A program made the position numbers and the translations under genes. A DNA stretch of 64,000 nucleotides. Source: Lysinibacillus sp. FSL M8-0337 (lineage in GTDB: Bacteria > Bacillota > Bacilli > Bacillales_A > Planococcaceae). Below the pieces are notes generated by a model. The model was not told the DNA's origin. It searched no databases and saw only the letters and a program-made list of their open reading frames with translations. Below are positions 34,962-44,780 of the stretch, one piece after another; the first letter of the stretch is position 1, and each line of letters starts with the position of its first letter. Where the stretch lies: positions 124,001-188,000 of the forward strand of contig NZ_CP151996.1 in assembly GCF_038593855.1 (NCBI RefSeq), in the 5' to 3' direction.

Positions 34962-35648
34962 CTATTGACGTAACGGAGAAGTAAACTCTTGTGGCAATTT
35001 TTCTTTATCTGTTACTAGACCTTCAGAAATATGGATTTCATGCATTTTATCATTGTACGTGAATTTAAAAATCCCATTGTCAAAATCAGTGCCAATTTCT
35101 TTAAAGAAAATACCTTCAATTGAAACATATTTAGGACAGGTAAAGGCTACTTTGAAATTGTCCTGTTCTTTAATCAAATAAGCACGTACCCCTTTTTCAT
35201 ATGTATCATAGGCATCATCTTCAGTTGGTCGTTGGACAGCGACAATGTGAAAGTCTACAAAAGGAACTTCCTTTAACAGAACGTTTAGGAAAGAGCCCTT
35301 TGTAATTTCCTCCCAACGACTTTGTGCACTTTGACCTACGATAATTTGTGAAATACCGTAATTTTTAGCCACTTCAGCAATAACCTTTTGAATTGGGCGT
35401 TTTTCATTATCTACTAAAATAAATTTTTCAACATCAAGTTCTTCAGATAGGTTTTTCCACTGTTCAATATAACCAGATTTCTCTGCATCAAATGCATCGA
35501 GAGGTTGTGAATCGACTGAAAGAATATAAAGTGGGCAATCGAGCATCGTAGCCATTTTATGACCGCGACGAATTAAGCGTTCCCCGTTAAGCCCATAATA
35601 GACACATACTAAAATACTTTCGTCCAATCTCCCTTTTACATGCTTCAT
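34962..35648 (-). CDS. KdpD-like universal-stress-protein-domain protein
   Basis: 228 residues. The N-terminal ~140 form a Usp domain closest to that of the potassium sensor KdpD: ESILVCVYYGLNGERLIRRGHKMA, then ISQIIVGQSAQSRWEEITKGS, as KdpD's ERLIRRGxxLA and xxxVxGxSxxSRWxEL. The C-terminal ~80 residues are of unknown fold. There is no membrane or kinase part. It lies upstream of, and divergent from, the Mrp cation/proton antiporter operon, so a role in sensing potassium, c-di-AMP or ionic state is plausible (inference). Ribosome site AAGAGGTG. Confidence 0.78.
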   Translation of the reverse strand: MKHVKGRLDESILVCVYYGLNGERLIRRGHKMATMLDCPLYILSVDSQPLDAFDAEKSGYIEQWKNLSEELDVEKFILVDNEKRPIQKVIAEVAKNYGISQIIVGQSAQSRWEEITKGSFLNVLLKEVPFVDFHIVAVQRPTEDDAYDTYEKGVRAYLIKEQDNFKVAFTCPKYVSIEGIFFKEIGTDFDNGIFKFTYNDKMHEIHISEGLVTDKEKLPQEFTSPLRQ

Positions 35649-36282
35649 TTAAAATATACACCTCTTTATCCTATTGTTATTTTGTTATTTGTACTGTGTA
35701 ATATGAAAAAATTATCCTAAAACAGCTAAAATCAATGCTGTTACAGTGCATTATGCTTATTTATATTGTATACTTAAAAATGAATAAAAGTTAATGACGG
35801 TATACAGAAAACACTTAAGGAATTTGGTTAATGTCCGTGTTCTAAGGCTTCTTTGTTTATGCATGGCGTGCGTTTAAATAAATAGCTTCCATATGCCACA
35901 TTATTATGCAGTGAGTTAAATGGATAGTCAAGTATTGATGCATTGAGACGCTTTTCAGTAGATAAATGTCTCATACGCTCAGCCATGGCGTATAGAAATA
36001 CCAAAATGTAAAAGAATTCTGATATATTTGTTCATCTTTTTACGTATAAAATCTACCTTACTTCAAAGAATGGTAGATATAACACGCTTTTGATTTATCG
36101 GTAGGTTTTTCGATGCTTGCTGTGTAAATAAAAGCACAAAGGCGAGTATCAAAAATTTTTGTAGAAAGTTATGCTAATACAATATTCATGCTCTAACTGA
36201 CTTGTATTATGCAGTGCTTATGAAACATACAAAATTGAAGATGCTAATTCGCTGGACGAATTTGATTGTAGGAGGTTTTCAT
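35649..36282. other. Long divergent upstream/leader region of the mrp operon
   Basis: 634 bp without a supported gene. Three stem-loops are visible on the + strand: TGAGAC/GTCTCA (35944-35973), GTAAAAGA/TCTTTTTAC (36008-36043) and ATCTACC/GGTAGAT (36051-36078). A long structured leader could be regulatory, but I do not recognise a known riboswitch core. The frame from 36202 is not the real start of mrpA. Confidence 0.4.
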
Positions 36283-38694
36283 TTGGCCACAGTTCTCTTT
36301 GCGATACTTTTACCATTTGTTTGTGCTGCGCTGATTCCCTTGCTTTACAGGCGACTAAGGCGAATGGCACATTTAGGCTGGTTTGTTTTATCCGTTCCAA
36401 TCATATTGTTTATTTTACTCGCACGGTACATTCCTCAAATTGCCGAGGGTAAAACATTTATTGATACATATGAGTGGATTCCCTCTTTTAATATAAACTT
36501 CACGACATACCTCGATGGACTCAGTATCATTTTTGGATTGCTGATTACAGGTGTAGGTAGTTTAGTTATTTTATATTCAATTTTTTATTTATCAACGAAA
36601 GAATCTCTTCATCATTTTTACTGCTACTTATTACTATTCATGGGCGCTATGCTCGGCGTCGTCTTTTCAGATAATTTAATGGTGCTATATACGTTTTGGG
36701 AATTAACAAGCGTCTCATCATTTTTGTTAATCGCCTTCTGGCATCATCGTAAAGCTTCACGTGCTGGTGCACGAAAAGCCATGACGATCACAGTCTTCGG
36801 TGGTCTTTCCATGCTCGCAGGTTTTCTAATGTTATATGTAGCATCTGGGACATTTAGTATCCGTGACATTGTGTCTAACGTTGAGATGATACGCGAGCAC
36901 ACATTGTTTGTTCCTGCGCTATTGTTAATTTTAATAGGTGCTTTTACTAAATCAGCTCAATTTCCATTTCATATTTGGTTGCCTGATGCGATGGAGGCGC
37001 CAACTCCAGTTAGTGCCTACCTCCACTCAGCTACGATGGTGAAGGCTGGAATTTATATAGTTGCGCGTTTCTCTCCAGTATTTGGTGGTGAGCCAGTTTG
37101 GTTTTGGTTAGTAAGTGGAATTGGCCTTGTAACATTATTTTGGGGCTCGTTCAATGCTGTACGTCAAACAGACTTAAAGGCTTTACTTGCCTTTTCAACT
37201 GTCAGCCAGCTTGGGTTGATTATGAGTTTATTTGGCTTGGGCTCTGTGGGTCACTATTTTGGCTATGCAGAAAGTTCCATTATATACACACAGGCAAGCT
37301 TTGCGGCATTGTTCCATCTTATTAATCACTCCACGTTTAAAGGGGCGTTATTTATGATGGTCGGTATTGTCGATCATGAAGTTGGTACACGCGATATTCG
37401 ACGCCTTGGTGGTTTAATGGCTTTGATGCCTGTGACATTTACGATTGCAGTAATAGGTGGTTTTTCGATGGCGGGATTACCACCGTTTAATGGCTTCTTA
37501 AGTAAGGAAATGTTCTTTGCCGCGGTTTTGGCTATTCGTGAGGTTGAGGTCTTTTCCATCGATACGTGGGGCATACTGTTCCCCGTTGTAGCATGGGTTG
37601 CAAGTATTTTTACGTTTGTATACAGCATGATTTTAATTGGCCATACTTTCTTTGGGAAGCTACAGCCGAATAAGTTGGACAAAAAACCACACGAGGCACC
37701 AATTGGGATGCTAATTTCGCCAGTAATACTTTGTTTATTAGCAGTGACTATTTTCTTTTTTCCAAATGTTCTCGGACATTATATCTTACAGCCTGCGATG
37801 GCTAGTATATATCCAACTTTTCCAACGGTTAGTGAGTTAACACCACATATTTCTGCATGGCATGGTGTGAATACAGAATTATTAATGACCTTTGGTGTAA
37901 TCATTATTGGCTTTATATTATTTAAAACATTAAAAAGCTGGAAGCCACTATTCCGAGTCTTTTCGCAAAATTATACATTTAATAGCTATTATAATCATCT
38001 TATTAATTTTAGTGAAAAAGGTTCAATGAAGCTTACGAACCGCTATATGTCTGGCAATTTAACTCATTACTTTGTCTATATCTATGTATTTTTTGTTGCG
38101 CTGATTGCAGGATACTTTATTTGGTCTGATGCCATGGTATTTGAATTTACTAAGGATTCACCTGTTGAATCTTATGAGTTAGTTTTAGTGTTTGTCATGA
38201 TGTTTGCTGCAATCTGGATGATATTTGCCAAAGGGCGAATTACAGCAATGCTTTTAAATGGAGTTCTCGGTTATTCGATTGCCTTCTTCTTCGTTATATT
38301 TCGAGCACCTGATTTAGCGCTGACACAACTAGTTGTTGAGTCCGTGACAACAGCATTATTCCTGCTATGTTTTAAATATTTACCGGATTTAATGCCTGAA
38401 AACTCACGCAAGAGAGTGAAGTGGTCAAATGCTATTATTGCTATTTTTGCAGGGGCTACGGTGACATTAGTCGGCTTGGCGGTTGTACATTATGACCGTT
38501 TTGAAACGGTAGCACTGTATTTTAATGATGCTTATGATTTAGCAGGTGGTTCAAACATCGTTAACACCATTTTAGGAGATTTTCGTGCATTTGATACGAT
38601 GTTAGAGGTTGTCGTTCTTTTAATAGCTGGCTTAGGCGTGTACACGTTAACAAAACTAAAGCCGCGAAAAGAGGAGGCAGACCATGAAAATTAA
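36283..38694 (+). CDS. mrpA: Na+/H+ antiporter subunit A (MrpA)
   Basis: 803 residues, about 20 membrane helices, the largest subunit of the seven-part Mrp antiporter that exports Na+ in exchange for protons. Residues ~110-460 are the complex-I-like proton-conducting domain (FLLIAFWHHRKASRAGARKA; FPFHIWLPDAMEAPTPVSAYLHSATMVKAG). The C-terminal part carries the MrpA-specific FRAPDLALTQLVVESVTTALFLL. A TTG start at 36283, seven bases after TAGGAGG, gives the usual MrpA length. The stop overlaps mrpB. Confidence 0.95.
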   Translation: MATVLFAILLPFVCAALIPLLYRRLRRMAHLGWFVLSVPIILFILLARYIPQIAEGKTFIDTYEWIPSFNINFTTYLDGLSIIFGLLITGVGSLVILYSIFYLSTKESLHHFYCYLLLFMGAMLGVVFSDNLMVLYTFWELTSVSSFLLIAFWHHRKASRAGARKAMTITVFGGLSMLAGFLMLYVASGTFSIRDIVSNVEMIREHTLFVPALLLILIGAFTKSAQFPFHIWLPDAMEAPTPVSAYLHSATMVKAGIYIVARFSPVFGGEPVWFWLVSGIGLVTLFWGSFNAVRQTDLKALLAFSTVSQLGLIMSLFGLGSVGHYFGYAESSIIYTQASFAALFHLINHSTFKGALFMMVGIVDHEVGTRDIRRLGGLMALMPVTFTIAVIGGFSMAGLPPFNGFLSKEMFFAAVLAIREVEVFSIDTWGILFPVVAWVASIFTFVYSMILIGHTFFGKLQPNKLDKKPHEAPIGMLISPVILCLLAVTIFFFPNVLGHYILQPAMASIYPTFPTVSELTPHISAWHGVNTELLMTFGVIIIGFILFKTLKSWKPLFRVFSQNYTFNSYYNHLINFSEKGSMKLTNRYMSGNLTHYFVYIYVFFVALIAGYFIWSDAMVFEFTKDSPVESYELVLVFVMMFAAIWMIFAKGRITAMLLNGVLGYSIAFFFVIFRAPDLALTQLVVESVTTALFLLCFKYLPDLMPENSRKRVKWSNAIIAIFAGATVTLVGLAVVHYDRFETVALYFNDAYDLAGGSNIVNTILGDFRAFDTMLEVVVLLIAGLGVYTLTKLKPRKEEADHEN

Positions 38695-39106
38695 TGATGT
38701 TATTTTACGTACGATTACAAAGGCTATCGTATTTATAATTTTAACGCTTGGTGTGTATTTATTTTTTGCAGGCCACCACGCTCCTGGTGGGGGCTTTATC
38801 GGCGGTCTTGTGCTTGCTTCTGCAATAGTGCTACTGTATTTAGCTTATGACATTGAAACAGTTCATAAAGGAATGCCATTTGATTTCAAAAAGGTTGCTG
38901 CACTGGGCGTATTACTCGCGACAGGGACAGCCATCGGTTCGCTTTTCTTTGATGTGCCATTTTTAACGCAGACGTATGAATATGTTAATGTACCGATTTT
39001 CGGGAAAATGGGCTTCTCGACCGTTACTATTTTTGAGGCTGGCGTCGCGCTAACTGTCGTTGGCGTTGTTGTAACTATTATTTTAAGTATAAGTGAGGAT
39101 GAATAG
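38684..39106 (+). CDS. mrpB: Na+/H+ antiporter subunit B (MrpB)
   Basis: 140 residues, four membrane helices. YLFFAGHHAPGGGFIGGLVLASAIVLLYL is the MrpB signature. It overlaps mrpA by 11 bp and has GAGGAGG inside mrpA. Structural subunit of the Mrp complex; its role in the antiport cycle is not individually defined. Confidence 0.95.
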   Translation: MKINDVILRTITKAIVFIILTLGVYLFFAGHHAPGGGFIGGLVLASAIVLLYLAYDIETVHKGMPFDFKKVAALGVLLATGTAIGSLFFDVPFLTQTYEYVNVPIFGKMGFSTVTIFEAGVALTVVGVVVTIILSISEDE

Positions 39107-39109
39107 CCA

Positions 39110-39448
39110 ATGGAGTCTTTAATACTATTATTAATTGGTGTATTAGTTGCTGTGGCGACGTACCTTATCCTCTCTAAACAATTATTACGTGTCATTTTAG
39201 GGACAGCAGTCCTTTCACATGCTGCACATTTACTGATTTTAACGATGGGTGGCCTTAAAAAAGGGGATGTGCCACTGATTGGGGAATCAGCAGGTCCTTA
39301 TACAGATGCACTTCCACAAGCATTGATTTTAACAGCTATCGTCATTAGCTTTGCTGTGACAGCATTTGTGCTCGTTCTCGGCTATCGTGCTTATAAAACA
39401 AATGGCACTGGGGAATTTGATGAATTGAGAGGTACGCCTGATGAGTAA
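39110..39448 (+). CDS. mrpC: Na+/H+ antiporter subunit C (MrpC)
   Basis: 112 residues, three helices, homologous to NuoK. AVLSHAAHLLILTMGG and YTDALPQALILTAIVISFAVTAF are the conserved segments. It starts three bases after mrpB and overlaps mrpD by eight bases. Confidence 0.95.
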   Translation: MESLILLLIGVLVAVATYLILSKQLLRVILGTAVLSHAAHLLILTMGGLKKGDVPLIGESAGPYTDALPQALILTAIVISFAVTAFVLVLGYRAYKTNGTGEFDELRGTPDE

Positions 39449-40946
39449 TATAATCGTTTTACCATTAATCGTGCCGGTGATAACGGCTATTTTACTTGTG
39501 TTTTTAAGACAAAATATAATGATTCAACGTATTTTGAGTTTGTGTACTTTGGGCTTCGTTATATTCATTAGCGTTGTCCTTTTGCTAGAAGTTCAACAGC
39601 AAGGTGTAATGCGCATTGATTTTAGTGGCTGGCTACCACCATTCGGCATCCTATTTGTTGCAGACTCTTTTGCAGTATTACTTGTTTTAGTAGCGAATAT
39701 TGTCGCAGCAATTTGTATAGTTTACGCTTTTTTTACAATTGGGGAACACTATGAAAAAATGTATTTCTATCCTTTTGTGCTCTTGATGGTAGCAGGTGTA
39801 AATGGTTCGTTTTTAACAGGAGATATTTTTAATCTGTTTGTATGCTTCGAAGTGATGCTGCTTGCCTCTTATGCTCTTATTAGCTTAGGTGGAGGGAAAG
39901 TTCAGCTACGAGAGGCTTTAAAATATGTACTTATTAATATTGTTGCATCATGGATTTTTTTAGTAGCATTAGCATTTTTATATGGAACTATCGGAACATT
40001 AAATATGGCTCATATTTCATTGCGGGTTACAGAAGCTGGAGCTGATCCACTTATTACTACAGTTGGACTTGTGTTTCTAATTGTTTTTAGCCTGAAAGCA
40101 GGATTACTTCTATTCTTTTGGTTGCCAGGTTCTTATAGTGTACCTCCAACTGCTATAGCTGCGCTTTTCGCTGCACTTTTAACTAAAGTCGGAATTTATG
40201 CCCTTGTTCGTACATTTACATTACTATTTACAACGAATACTGAGGTAACCCATACAATTCTCGGTATTATGGCTGGGCTAACAATACTTGCTGGTTGTAT
40301 GGGTGCCCTTGCTGGAAGAGATGTGAGGACAATCGCTTCATATAATGTCCTAATTGGTGTTGGCTTTATTGTTGCTGGACTAGCTATCGGAACAGAGTCA
40401 GCACTGCAAGGTGTAACGTATTATTTAATGCATGATATGGTCGTCAAGGCGATGTTGTTTTTAGCGGTAGGGATGATGATATATGTAACAGGTGAAACAC
40501 TTATTGATAATATGAGTGGACTTATTCGAAATTATCCCTTTTTTGGATGGCTGTTCTTTATTATGATGTGTTCAATTGCAGGAATTCCACCTTTAAGTGG
40601 ATTTTTAGGCAAGGTTTTAATAGGACAAGGCGCGATTGAGGGAGGAAATTTTGTACTACTAGGGCTAGGATTTCTCTCTAGCTTAATTGTCCTCTATTCG
40701 TTACTGCGCATTTTTCTATCGTCCTTTTTTGGCGAAACGATCCTCAGTATTGAAGATGAAAAACCACTTCCAAAGCGAATCGTATTGCCTTTAACATTAC
40801 TTTCTGTTTGCACAATTGCTTTAGGTATCGGAGCCGAGTCGATGGCGCCTTATGTGAAGGATGCGGCAGAAACGCTTCATACACCTTCTATTTATATTGA
40901 TGCAGTGTTAAATGGAGAAAAATGGCAAGGTGAGGTGAATAAGTAA
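39441..40946 (+). CDS. mrpD: Na+/H+ antiporter subunit D (MrpD)
   Basis: 501 residues, about 14 membrane helices, the second complex-I-like (NuoM/N-type) proton channel. Landmarks are GDIFNLFVCFEVMLLASYALI, SLKAGLLLFFWLPGSYSVPPTAIAALFAALLTKVGIYAL and the YYLMHDMVVKAMLFLAVG helix with conserved His and Lys. It overlaps mrpC by eight bases, and its TAA stop shares a base with the mrpE start (TAATG). Confidence 0.96.
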   Translation: MSNIIVLPLIVPVITAILLVFLRQNIMIQRILSLCTLGFVIFISVVLLLEVQQQGVMRIDFSGWLPPFGILFVADSFAVLLVLVANIVAAICIVYAFFTIGEHYEKMYFYPFVLLMVAGVNGSFLTGDIFNLFVCFEVMLLASYALISLGGGKVQLREALKYVLINIVASWIFLVALAFLYGTIGTLNMAHISLRVTEAGADPLITTVGLVFLIVFSLKAGLLLFFWLPGSYSVPPTAIAALFAALLTKVGIYALVRTFTLLFTTNTEVTHTILGIMAGLTILAGCMGALAGRDVRTIASYNVLIGVGFIVAGLAIGTESALQGVTYYLMHDMVVKAMLFLAVGMMIYVTGETLIDNMSGLIRNYPFFGWLFFIMMCSIAGIPPLSGFLGKVLIGQGAIEGGNFVLLGLGFLSSLIVLYSLLRIFLSSFFGETILSIEDEKPLPKRIVLPLTLLSVCTIALGIGAESMAPYVKDAAETLHTPSIYIDAVLNGEKWQGEVNK

Positions 40947-41428
40947 TGGCTATGCAGTTTATATTAAATTTATTTATCGCTACCTTATGGTTATTGCTAC
41001 AGGACGAAATCACGCCACAGTTTTCCACCTTTTTAATGGGTTTTGTCGTCGGTATTGGGATTTTGTATGCGATGCATCGGTTTTATGGAACGCAATTTTA
41101 TTTGCGCCGCGTTTTCTCTATTATTAAACTACTATGGCTATTTAATTGGGAGCTATTACTTTCAAGCTATAATGTGCTAAAACAAATCACAACCCCAAAG
41201 TTAAATATTACGCCAGGCATCTTTACGTATAAAACAAAGCTGAACGGAGATTGGGAAATTACAGCTCTTGCACTCTTGCTAACGCTCACACCTGGTTCAG
41301 TAGTGATGGAGGTCTCGGAGGAGGGAGATATGTTCTATATCCATGCTATGGATATAGAACAATCTAAAGATGCCGTTATTCGCTCCATCGGAAAATTTGA
41401 AGAAGCAATTATGGAGGTGACACGCTAA
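40946..41428 (+). CDS. mrpE: Na+/H+ antiporter subunit E (MrpE)
   Basis: 160 residues: two or three N-terminal helices and a cytoplasmic domain with ITALALLLTLTPGSVVMEVSEEGDMFYIHAMD, the MrpE signature. Both ends overlap neighbouring genes by one base, so translation is coupled. Confidence 0.95.
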   Translation: MAMQFILNLFIATLWLLLQDEITPQFSTFLMGFVVGIGILYAMHRFYGTQFYLRRVFSIIKLLWLFNWELLLSSYNVLKQITTPKLNITPGIFTYKTKLNGDWEITALALLLTLTPGSVVMEVSEEGDMFYIHAMDIEQSKDAVIRSIGKFEEAIMEVTR

Positions 41429-41712
41429 TGGTTGAAAAAATTTTACTTTTAGCACTAGCGTTATTTAGTGTGTCAATTGCATTGTCCCTATATCGTGTCA
41501 TTAAAGGCCCATCCATGCCCGATCGAGCGATAGCGCTTGATACAATAGGTATTAATCTTCTTTCGGCCATTGCTATCGTTTCGATTGTCTTAAAAACAAA
41601 AGCGTATTTAGAGGCGATTTTAATTTTAGGTATATTGGCGTTTATCGGTACAATTGCTTTTACAAAATATATTGAAAGAGGTGTGATTGTTGAACGTAAA
41701 TCAAATGATTGA
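41428..41712 (+). CDS. mrpF: Na+/H+ antiporter subunit F (MrpF)
   Basis: 94 residues, three helices. LYRVIKGPSMPDRAIALDTIGINLLSAIAIVSI is the conserved core. It overlaps mrpE by one base and mrpG by about 23 bases. Confidence 0.94.
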   Translation: MVEKILLLALALFSVSIALSLYRVIKGPSMPDRAIALDTIGINLLSAIAIVSIVLKTKAYLEAILILGILAFIGTIAFTKYIERGVIVERKSND

Positions 41713-42049
41713 GTGGACGGCAATCATCCTGATACTTGTCGGTTCTATTGTAAGTGTTATTAGTGCGTTTGGTATGATTCGTTTGCCAGATGTCTACACG
41801 CGCTCACATGCTGCAACAAAAAGTTCAACGTTATCTGTACTAACCTGTTTGTTAGGCGCATTTATTTATTTTTGGATACATGACGGGTATGTGAGTGTGC
41901 GATTAATATTAGGTATTCTCTTTGTGTTTGTCACAGCACCAGTAGCAGGGCATTTAATATGTCGTGCCGCATATCGATCTCGTGTACCGTTAGCAGAAGG
42001 TTCTGGTGAAGATGAATTAAAATCAAAGCTATTTCCAGAAAAAGAATAG
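41690..42049 (+). CDS. mrpG: Na+/H+ antiporter subunit G (MrpG)
   Basis: About 119 residues, three helices. FGMIRLPDVYTRSHAATKSSTLSVL is the MrpG signature. Two TTG codons stand together at 41687 and 41690; spacing from GAGGTG (41678-41683) favours 41690, and ATG 41705 is a less likely alternative. Last gene of the operon, with a hairpin downstream. Confidence 0.92.
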   Translation: MNVNQMIEWTAIILILVGSIVSVISAFGMIRLPDVYTRSHAATKSSTLSVLTCLLGAFIYFWIHDGYVSVRLILGILFVFVTAPVAGHLICRAAYRSRVPLAEGSGEDELKSKLFPEKE

Positions 42050-42075
42050 TAACAGCACTAAAAATTTGATATCGT

Positions 42076-42125
42076 TTGCAAGGCGAGGTATAGGGCGTTT
42101 AAAACGTCGTTACCTTGCTTTTTTA
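42076..42125 (+). terminator. Terminator of the mrp operon
   Basis: GCAAGG...CGTTT pairs with AACG...CCTTGC, followed by TTTTTTA. The stem is interrupted by internal loops. Confidence 0.7.
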
Positions 42126-42486
42126 TTTGGCCAGCTACATTGCTTTATGACTTATAAAAGGATGTTTATATAAAGGAAATATAGGGTATTTACTTAACGA
42201 CAGGAATAAAAATTTAGAAGAAGGAAAATAGTATAGTATCACCTATAAAGGAGCATTTTAAAAATATATTAACCGAAAAATAAAAAAACATTGATTTGTT
42301 AGAAAATTCTGTGTAAAATATTTTGCTAAAAAATTTCATGTATAGCTTGAAAATTATTTTGAAAGAGTATATCTTAATTAGCAGATAGATTTTTTATTCT
42401 GCTATATGAATAAATATCCAATCGACTATTTTCGAGACATTCCTGTCTCATAGACAATAAAAAAACATCAAAAGGAGATATAAAAG
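42126..42486 (+). promoter_or_regulatory. AT-rich leader of the amino acid ABC operon
   Basis: No gene seen. Near the right end are two stem-loops: TAGCAGA (42379-42385) with TCTGCTA (42398-42404), and GAGACA (42434-42439) with TGTCTC (42444-42449). Neither has a T run directly after it. TTGAAA at about 42348 with TATCTT 17 bp on may be the promoter. No known riboswitch core is recognised. Confidence 0.4.
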
Positions 42487-43275
42487 ATGAAGAACAAATT
42501 TTTCATGCTTATGCTTGTTCTAGTAATTGGTTTACTGGCAGCATGTGGCACTAAAGAAGATAAAGCAACAAATACAAGCTCAGATACAGAAAATAAACAA
42601 GTATTAAAAGTAGGTACATCAGCAGACTATGCACCATTTGAATATGTAGACGCTGCTAAAGGTGAAGAAATCATTGGATTCGATATTGATTTAATTAAAT
42701 TAGTTGGTGAAAAATTAGGTGTAGAAATGCAAGTTCAAGATATGGACTTTAACAGCCTTGTGCCAGCTTTACAAGCAGGTAAAGTAGATGTTGTTATTTC
42801 TGGTATGACACCAAATGAAGAGCGAGAAAAAGTAGTAGATTTCTCAGATAAATACAATGAAACAGAACAAGTTATCGTCGTTAAAAAAGATAGTGGAATT
42901 AAAAAAGAAGCGGACTTAGCTGGTAAAAAAATCGGTGTTCAAACAGCTTCTATTCAAGAAAATTTAGGTAATGCCATTGCTAAAAAAGTAGATGTATCAG
43001 TTGAAGGACGCACACGTATTCCTGAAATCATCCAAGATATGATGTCTAAACGCTTGGATGCAGCCATTCTAGAAGGTGGCGTAGCGAAAGGTTATCTGAA
43101 AACAAACGATAAACTAGCGGCATTCCCAGTAGAAGAACAACCAGAAGATTTCAAAGCAATCGCTGTTCAAAAAGGTAGCGATTTAAAAGATAAAATTAAC
43201 AAGGCATTAAAAGAATTAGCAGATGAAGGAAAAATTCAACAGCTTGAAGAAAAATGGTTAGAAAAAGCTGAATAA
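42487..43275 (+). CDS. Polar amino acid ABC transporter, substrate-binding lipoprotein
   Basis: 262 residues. Signal with lipobox LLAAC, then a family 3 binding fold: VGTSADYAPFEYVD, GFDIDLIKLVGEKLGV, DFNSLVPALQAGKVDVVISGMTPNEER. Relatives bind arginine, cystine, glutamine or similar; the exact amino acid is not clear. First gene of a three-gene importer operon. A perfect hairpin after it probably gives extra binding-protein mRNA relative to permease. Confidence 0.94.
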   Translation: MKNKFFMLMLVLVIGLLAACGTKEDKATNTSSDTENKQVLKVGTSADYAPFEYVDAAKGEEIIGFDIDLIKLVGEKLGVEMQVQDMDFNSLVPALQAGKVDVVISGMTPNEEREKVVDFSDKYNETEQVIVVKKDSGIKKEADLAGKKIGVQTASIQENLGNAIAKKVDVSVEGRTRIPEIIQDMMSKRLDAAILEGGVAKGYLKTNDKLAAFPVEEQPEDFKAIAVQKGSDLKDKINKALKELADEGKIQQLEEKWLEKAE

Positions 43276-43287
43276 TAGTATTGATAT

Positions 43288-43313
43288 GCGATAGCCCTAT
43301 TTAGGGCTATCGC
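43288..43313 (+). terminator. Intercistronic hairpin after the binding-protein gene
   Basis: GCGATAGCCCTA (43288-43299) and TAGGGCTATCGC (43302-43313) form a perfect 12-bp stem with a two-base gap. There is no T run, so it is likely partial termination or 3'-end protection. Confidence 0.75.
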
Positions 43314-43355
43314 TTGTCCATTTCACTAAAAGGAAACGAGAAAGGAGGGTACGCT

Positions 43356-44015
43356 GTGAATTTAGATTTCTCAGCAATCATTCCCTCTATTCCTTATATT
43401 TTAAAAGGAATAGGTGTTACACTTCAAATAGCAATCGGTGCTTCTCTCATTGGGTTTATCGTTGGTATATTATTAGCATTATGTAAAATTGGGAAAGTAA
43501 AAATGCTACGCTGGCTAGCGGACTTTTACACGTCAATTTTCCGCGGGACGCCACTTGTATTACAATTATTAATTATTTACTATGCTGTTCCACAGCTACT
43601 AGATATTCAAATTCAGCCAATTCCAACTGCAATTATTGCGTTTGGCTTAAACTCTGGAGCTTATATTTCAGAAATTATTCGTGCGGGTATTAATGCCGTT
43701 GATAAAGGTCAAATGGAGGCAGCTCAAGCACTAGGCATCCCATATTCAAAAATGATGAAGGATATTATTATTCCACAAGCTGTGAAAAATATTTTACCTT
43801 CTTTAGTAAATGAATTTATTACATTAAACAAAGAAACAGCAGTTGTAACAGTAATAAGTGCTCTTGATATTATGCGCCGTGCCTATATTGTTGGGGGTTC
43901 AACTTATCGATATCTTGAACCTTTATTATTTGCAGGGGTAATCTACTATATTATGACGCTTGTCTTAACGTTCCTTGGTAAACGAATCGAGAAAGGAATG
44001 AGAAAAAGTGATTAA
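43356..44015 (+). CDS. Polar amino acid ABC transporter permease
   Basis: 219 residues with about five membrane helices. The HisM/GlnP-type segment is [43 protein letters not shown], carrying the EAA loop. The GTG at 43356, five bases after AAAGGAGGGT, is preferred to the ATG of the long frame at 43314, which lies in the spacer. Overlaps the ATPase gene by eight bases. Confidence 0.93.
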   Translation: MNLDFSAIIPSIPYILKGIGVTLQIAIGASLIGFIVGILLALCKIGKVKMLRWLADFYTSIFRGTPLVLQLLIIYYAVPQLLDIQIQPIPTAIIAFGLNSGAYISEIIRAGINAVDKGQMEAAQALGIPYSKMMKDIIIPQAVKNILPSLVNEFITLNKETAVVTVISALDIMRRAYIVGGSTYRYLEPLLFAGVIYYIMTLVLTFLGKRIEKGMRKSD

Positions 44016-44730
44016 AATTGAAGATTTACACAAATCATATGGGCAAAATGAAGTGTTGAAAGGTATTTCAACTGAAATAAAAGAAAAAGAAGTAATTGCT
44101 ATTATTGGGCCTTCCGGTTCTGGTAAATCTACATTCCTACGCTGCTTAAATTTACTAGAAGAACCGACGAGTGGGAAGATAACAATTGCTGGCGATGTCC
44201 TGACAGATAAAGGGACAAATATTATGAAAATACGCGAAGAGGTAGGTATGGTATTTCAACATTTTCACCTTTTCCCACATAAAACTGTATTGGAAAACTT
44301 AACGTATGCACCTATCAATGTAAAGGGAATGGATAAGACAACAGCTATTAAAGCGGCTGAAGATTTACTAACAAAAGTAGGTCTTTTTGAAAAACGCAAT
44401 GAGTATCCAAGTCGCCTTTCAGGTGGACAAAAGCAACGTGTGGCAATTGCCAGAGCACTTGCAATGGACCCAAAAGTGATACTGTTTGATGAGCCAACAT
44501 CTGCACTTGACCCAGAAATGGTTAAAGAAGTTTTAGCAGTTATGAAAAACTTAGCTGATTCAGGGATGACAATGCTAATTGTTACGCATGAAATGGGCTT
44601 TGCTCGCGAAGTAGCGGATCGCATTTTATTCCTTGATGGTGGAAAGCTAATAGAGGATGCACCTCCAGAAGAATTTTTCACATCTCCTTCTACACAACGT
44701 GCAAAAGACTTTTTAGAAAAAGTGTTATAA
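44008..44730 (+). CDS. Polar amino acid ABC transporter ATPase
   Basis: 240 residues: Walker [20 protein letters not shown]-loop [17 protein letters not shown], signature [19 protein letters not shown], Walker [17 protein letters not shown] and switch [14 protein letters not shown]. Standard GlnQ/HisP-type ATPase. GTG start inside the permease gene. Confidence 0.95.
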   Translation: MIKIEDLHKSYGQNEVLKGISTEIKEKEVIAIIGPSGSGKSTFLRCLNLLEEPTSGKITIAGDVLTDKGTNIMKIREEVGMVFQHFHLFPHKTVLENLTYAPINVKGMDKTTAIKAAEDLLTKVGLFEKRNEYPSRLSGGQKQRVAIARALAMDPKVILFDEPTSALDPEMVKEVLAVMKNLADSGMTMLIVTHEMGFAREVADRILFLDGGKLIEDAPPEEFFTSPSTQRAKDFLEKVL

Positions 44731-44736
44731 ATAGTG

Positions 44737-44780
44737 AAGCGCATTTAGCTCTTTTAAAGAAGAGAACTAAATGCGCTTTT
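44737..44780 (+). terminator. Terminator of the amino acid ABC operon
   Basis: AAGCGCATTTAG (44737-44748) pairs with CTAAATGCGCTT (44766-44777) and runs into TT. An inner CTCTT/AAGAG pair extends the stem. Confidence 0.88.

Noticed and set aside
35649-36282. c-di-AMP (ydaO-type) riboswitch before mrpA
   Set aside because: The conserved core could not be found by eye.
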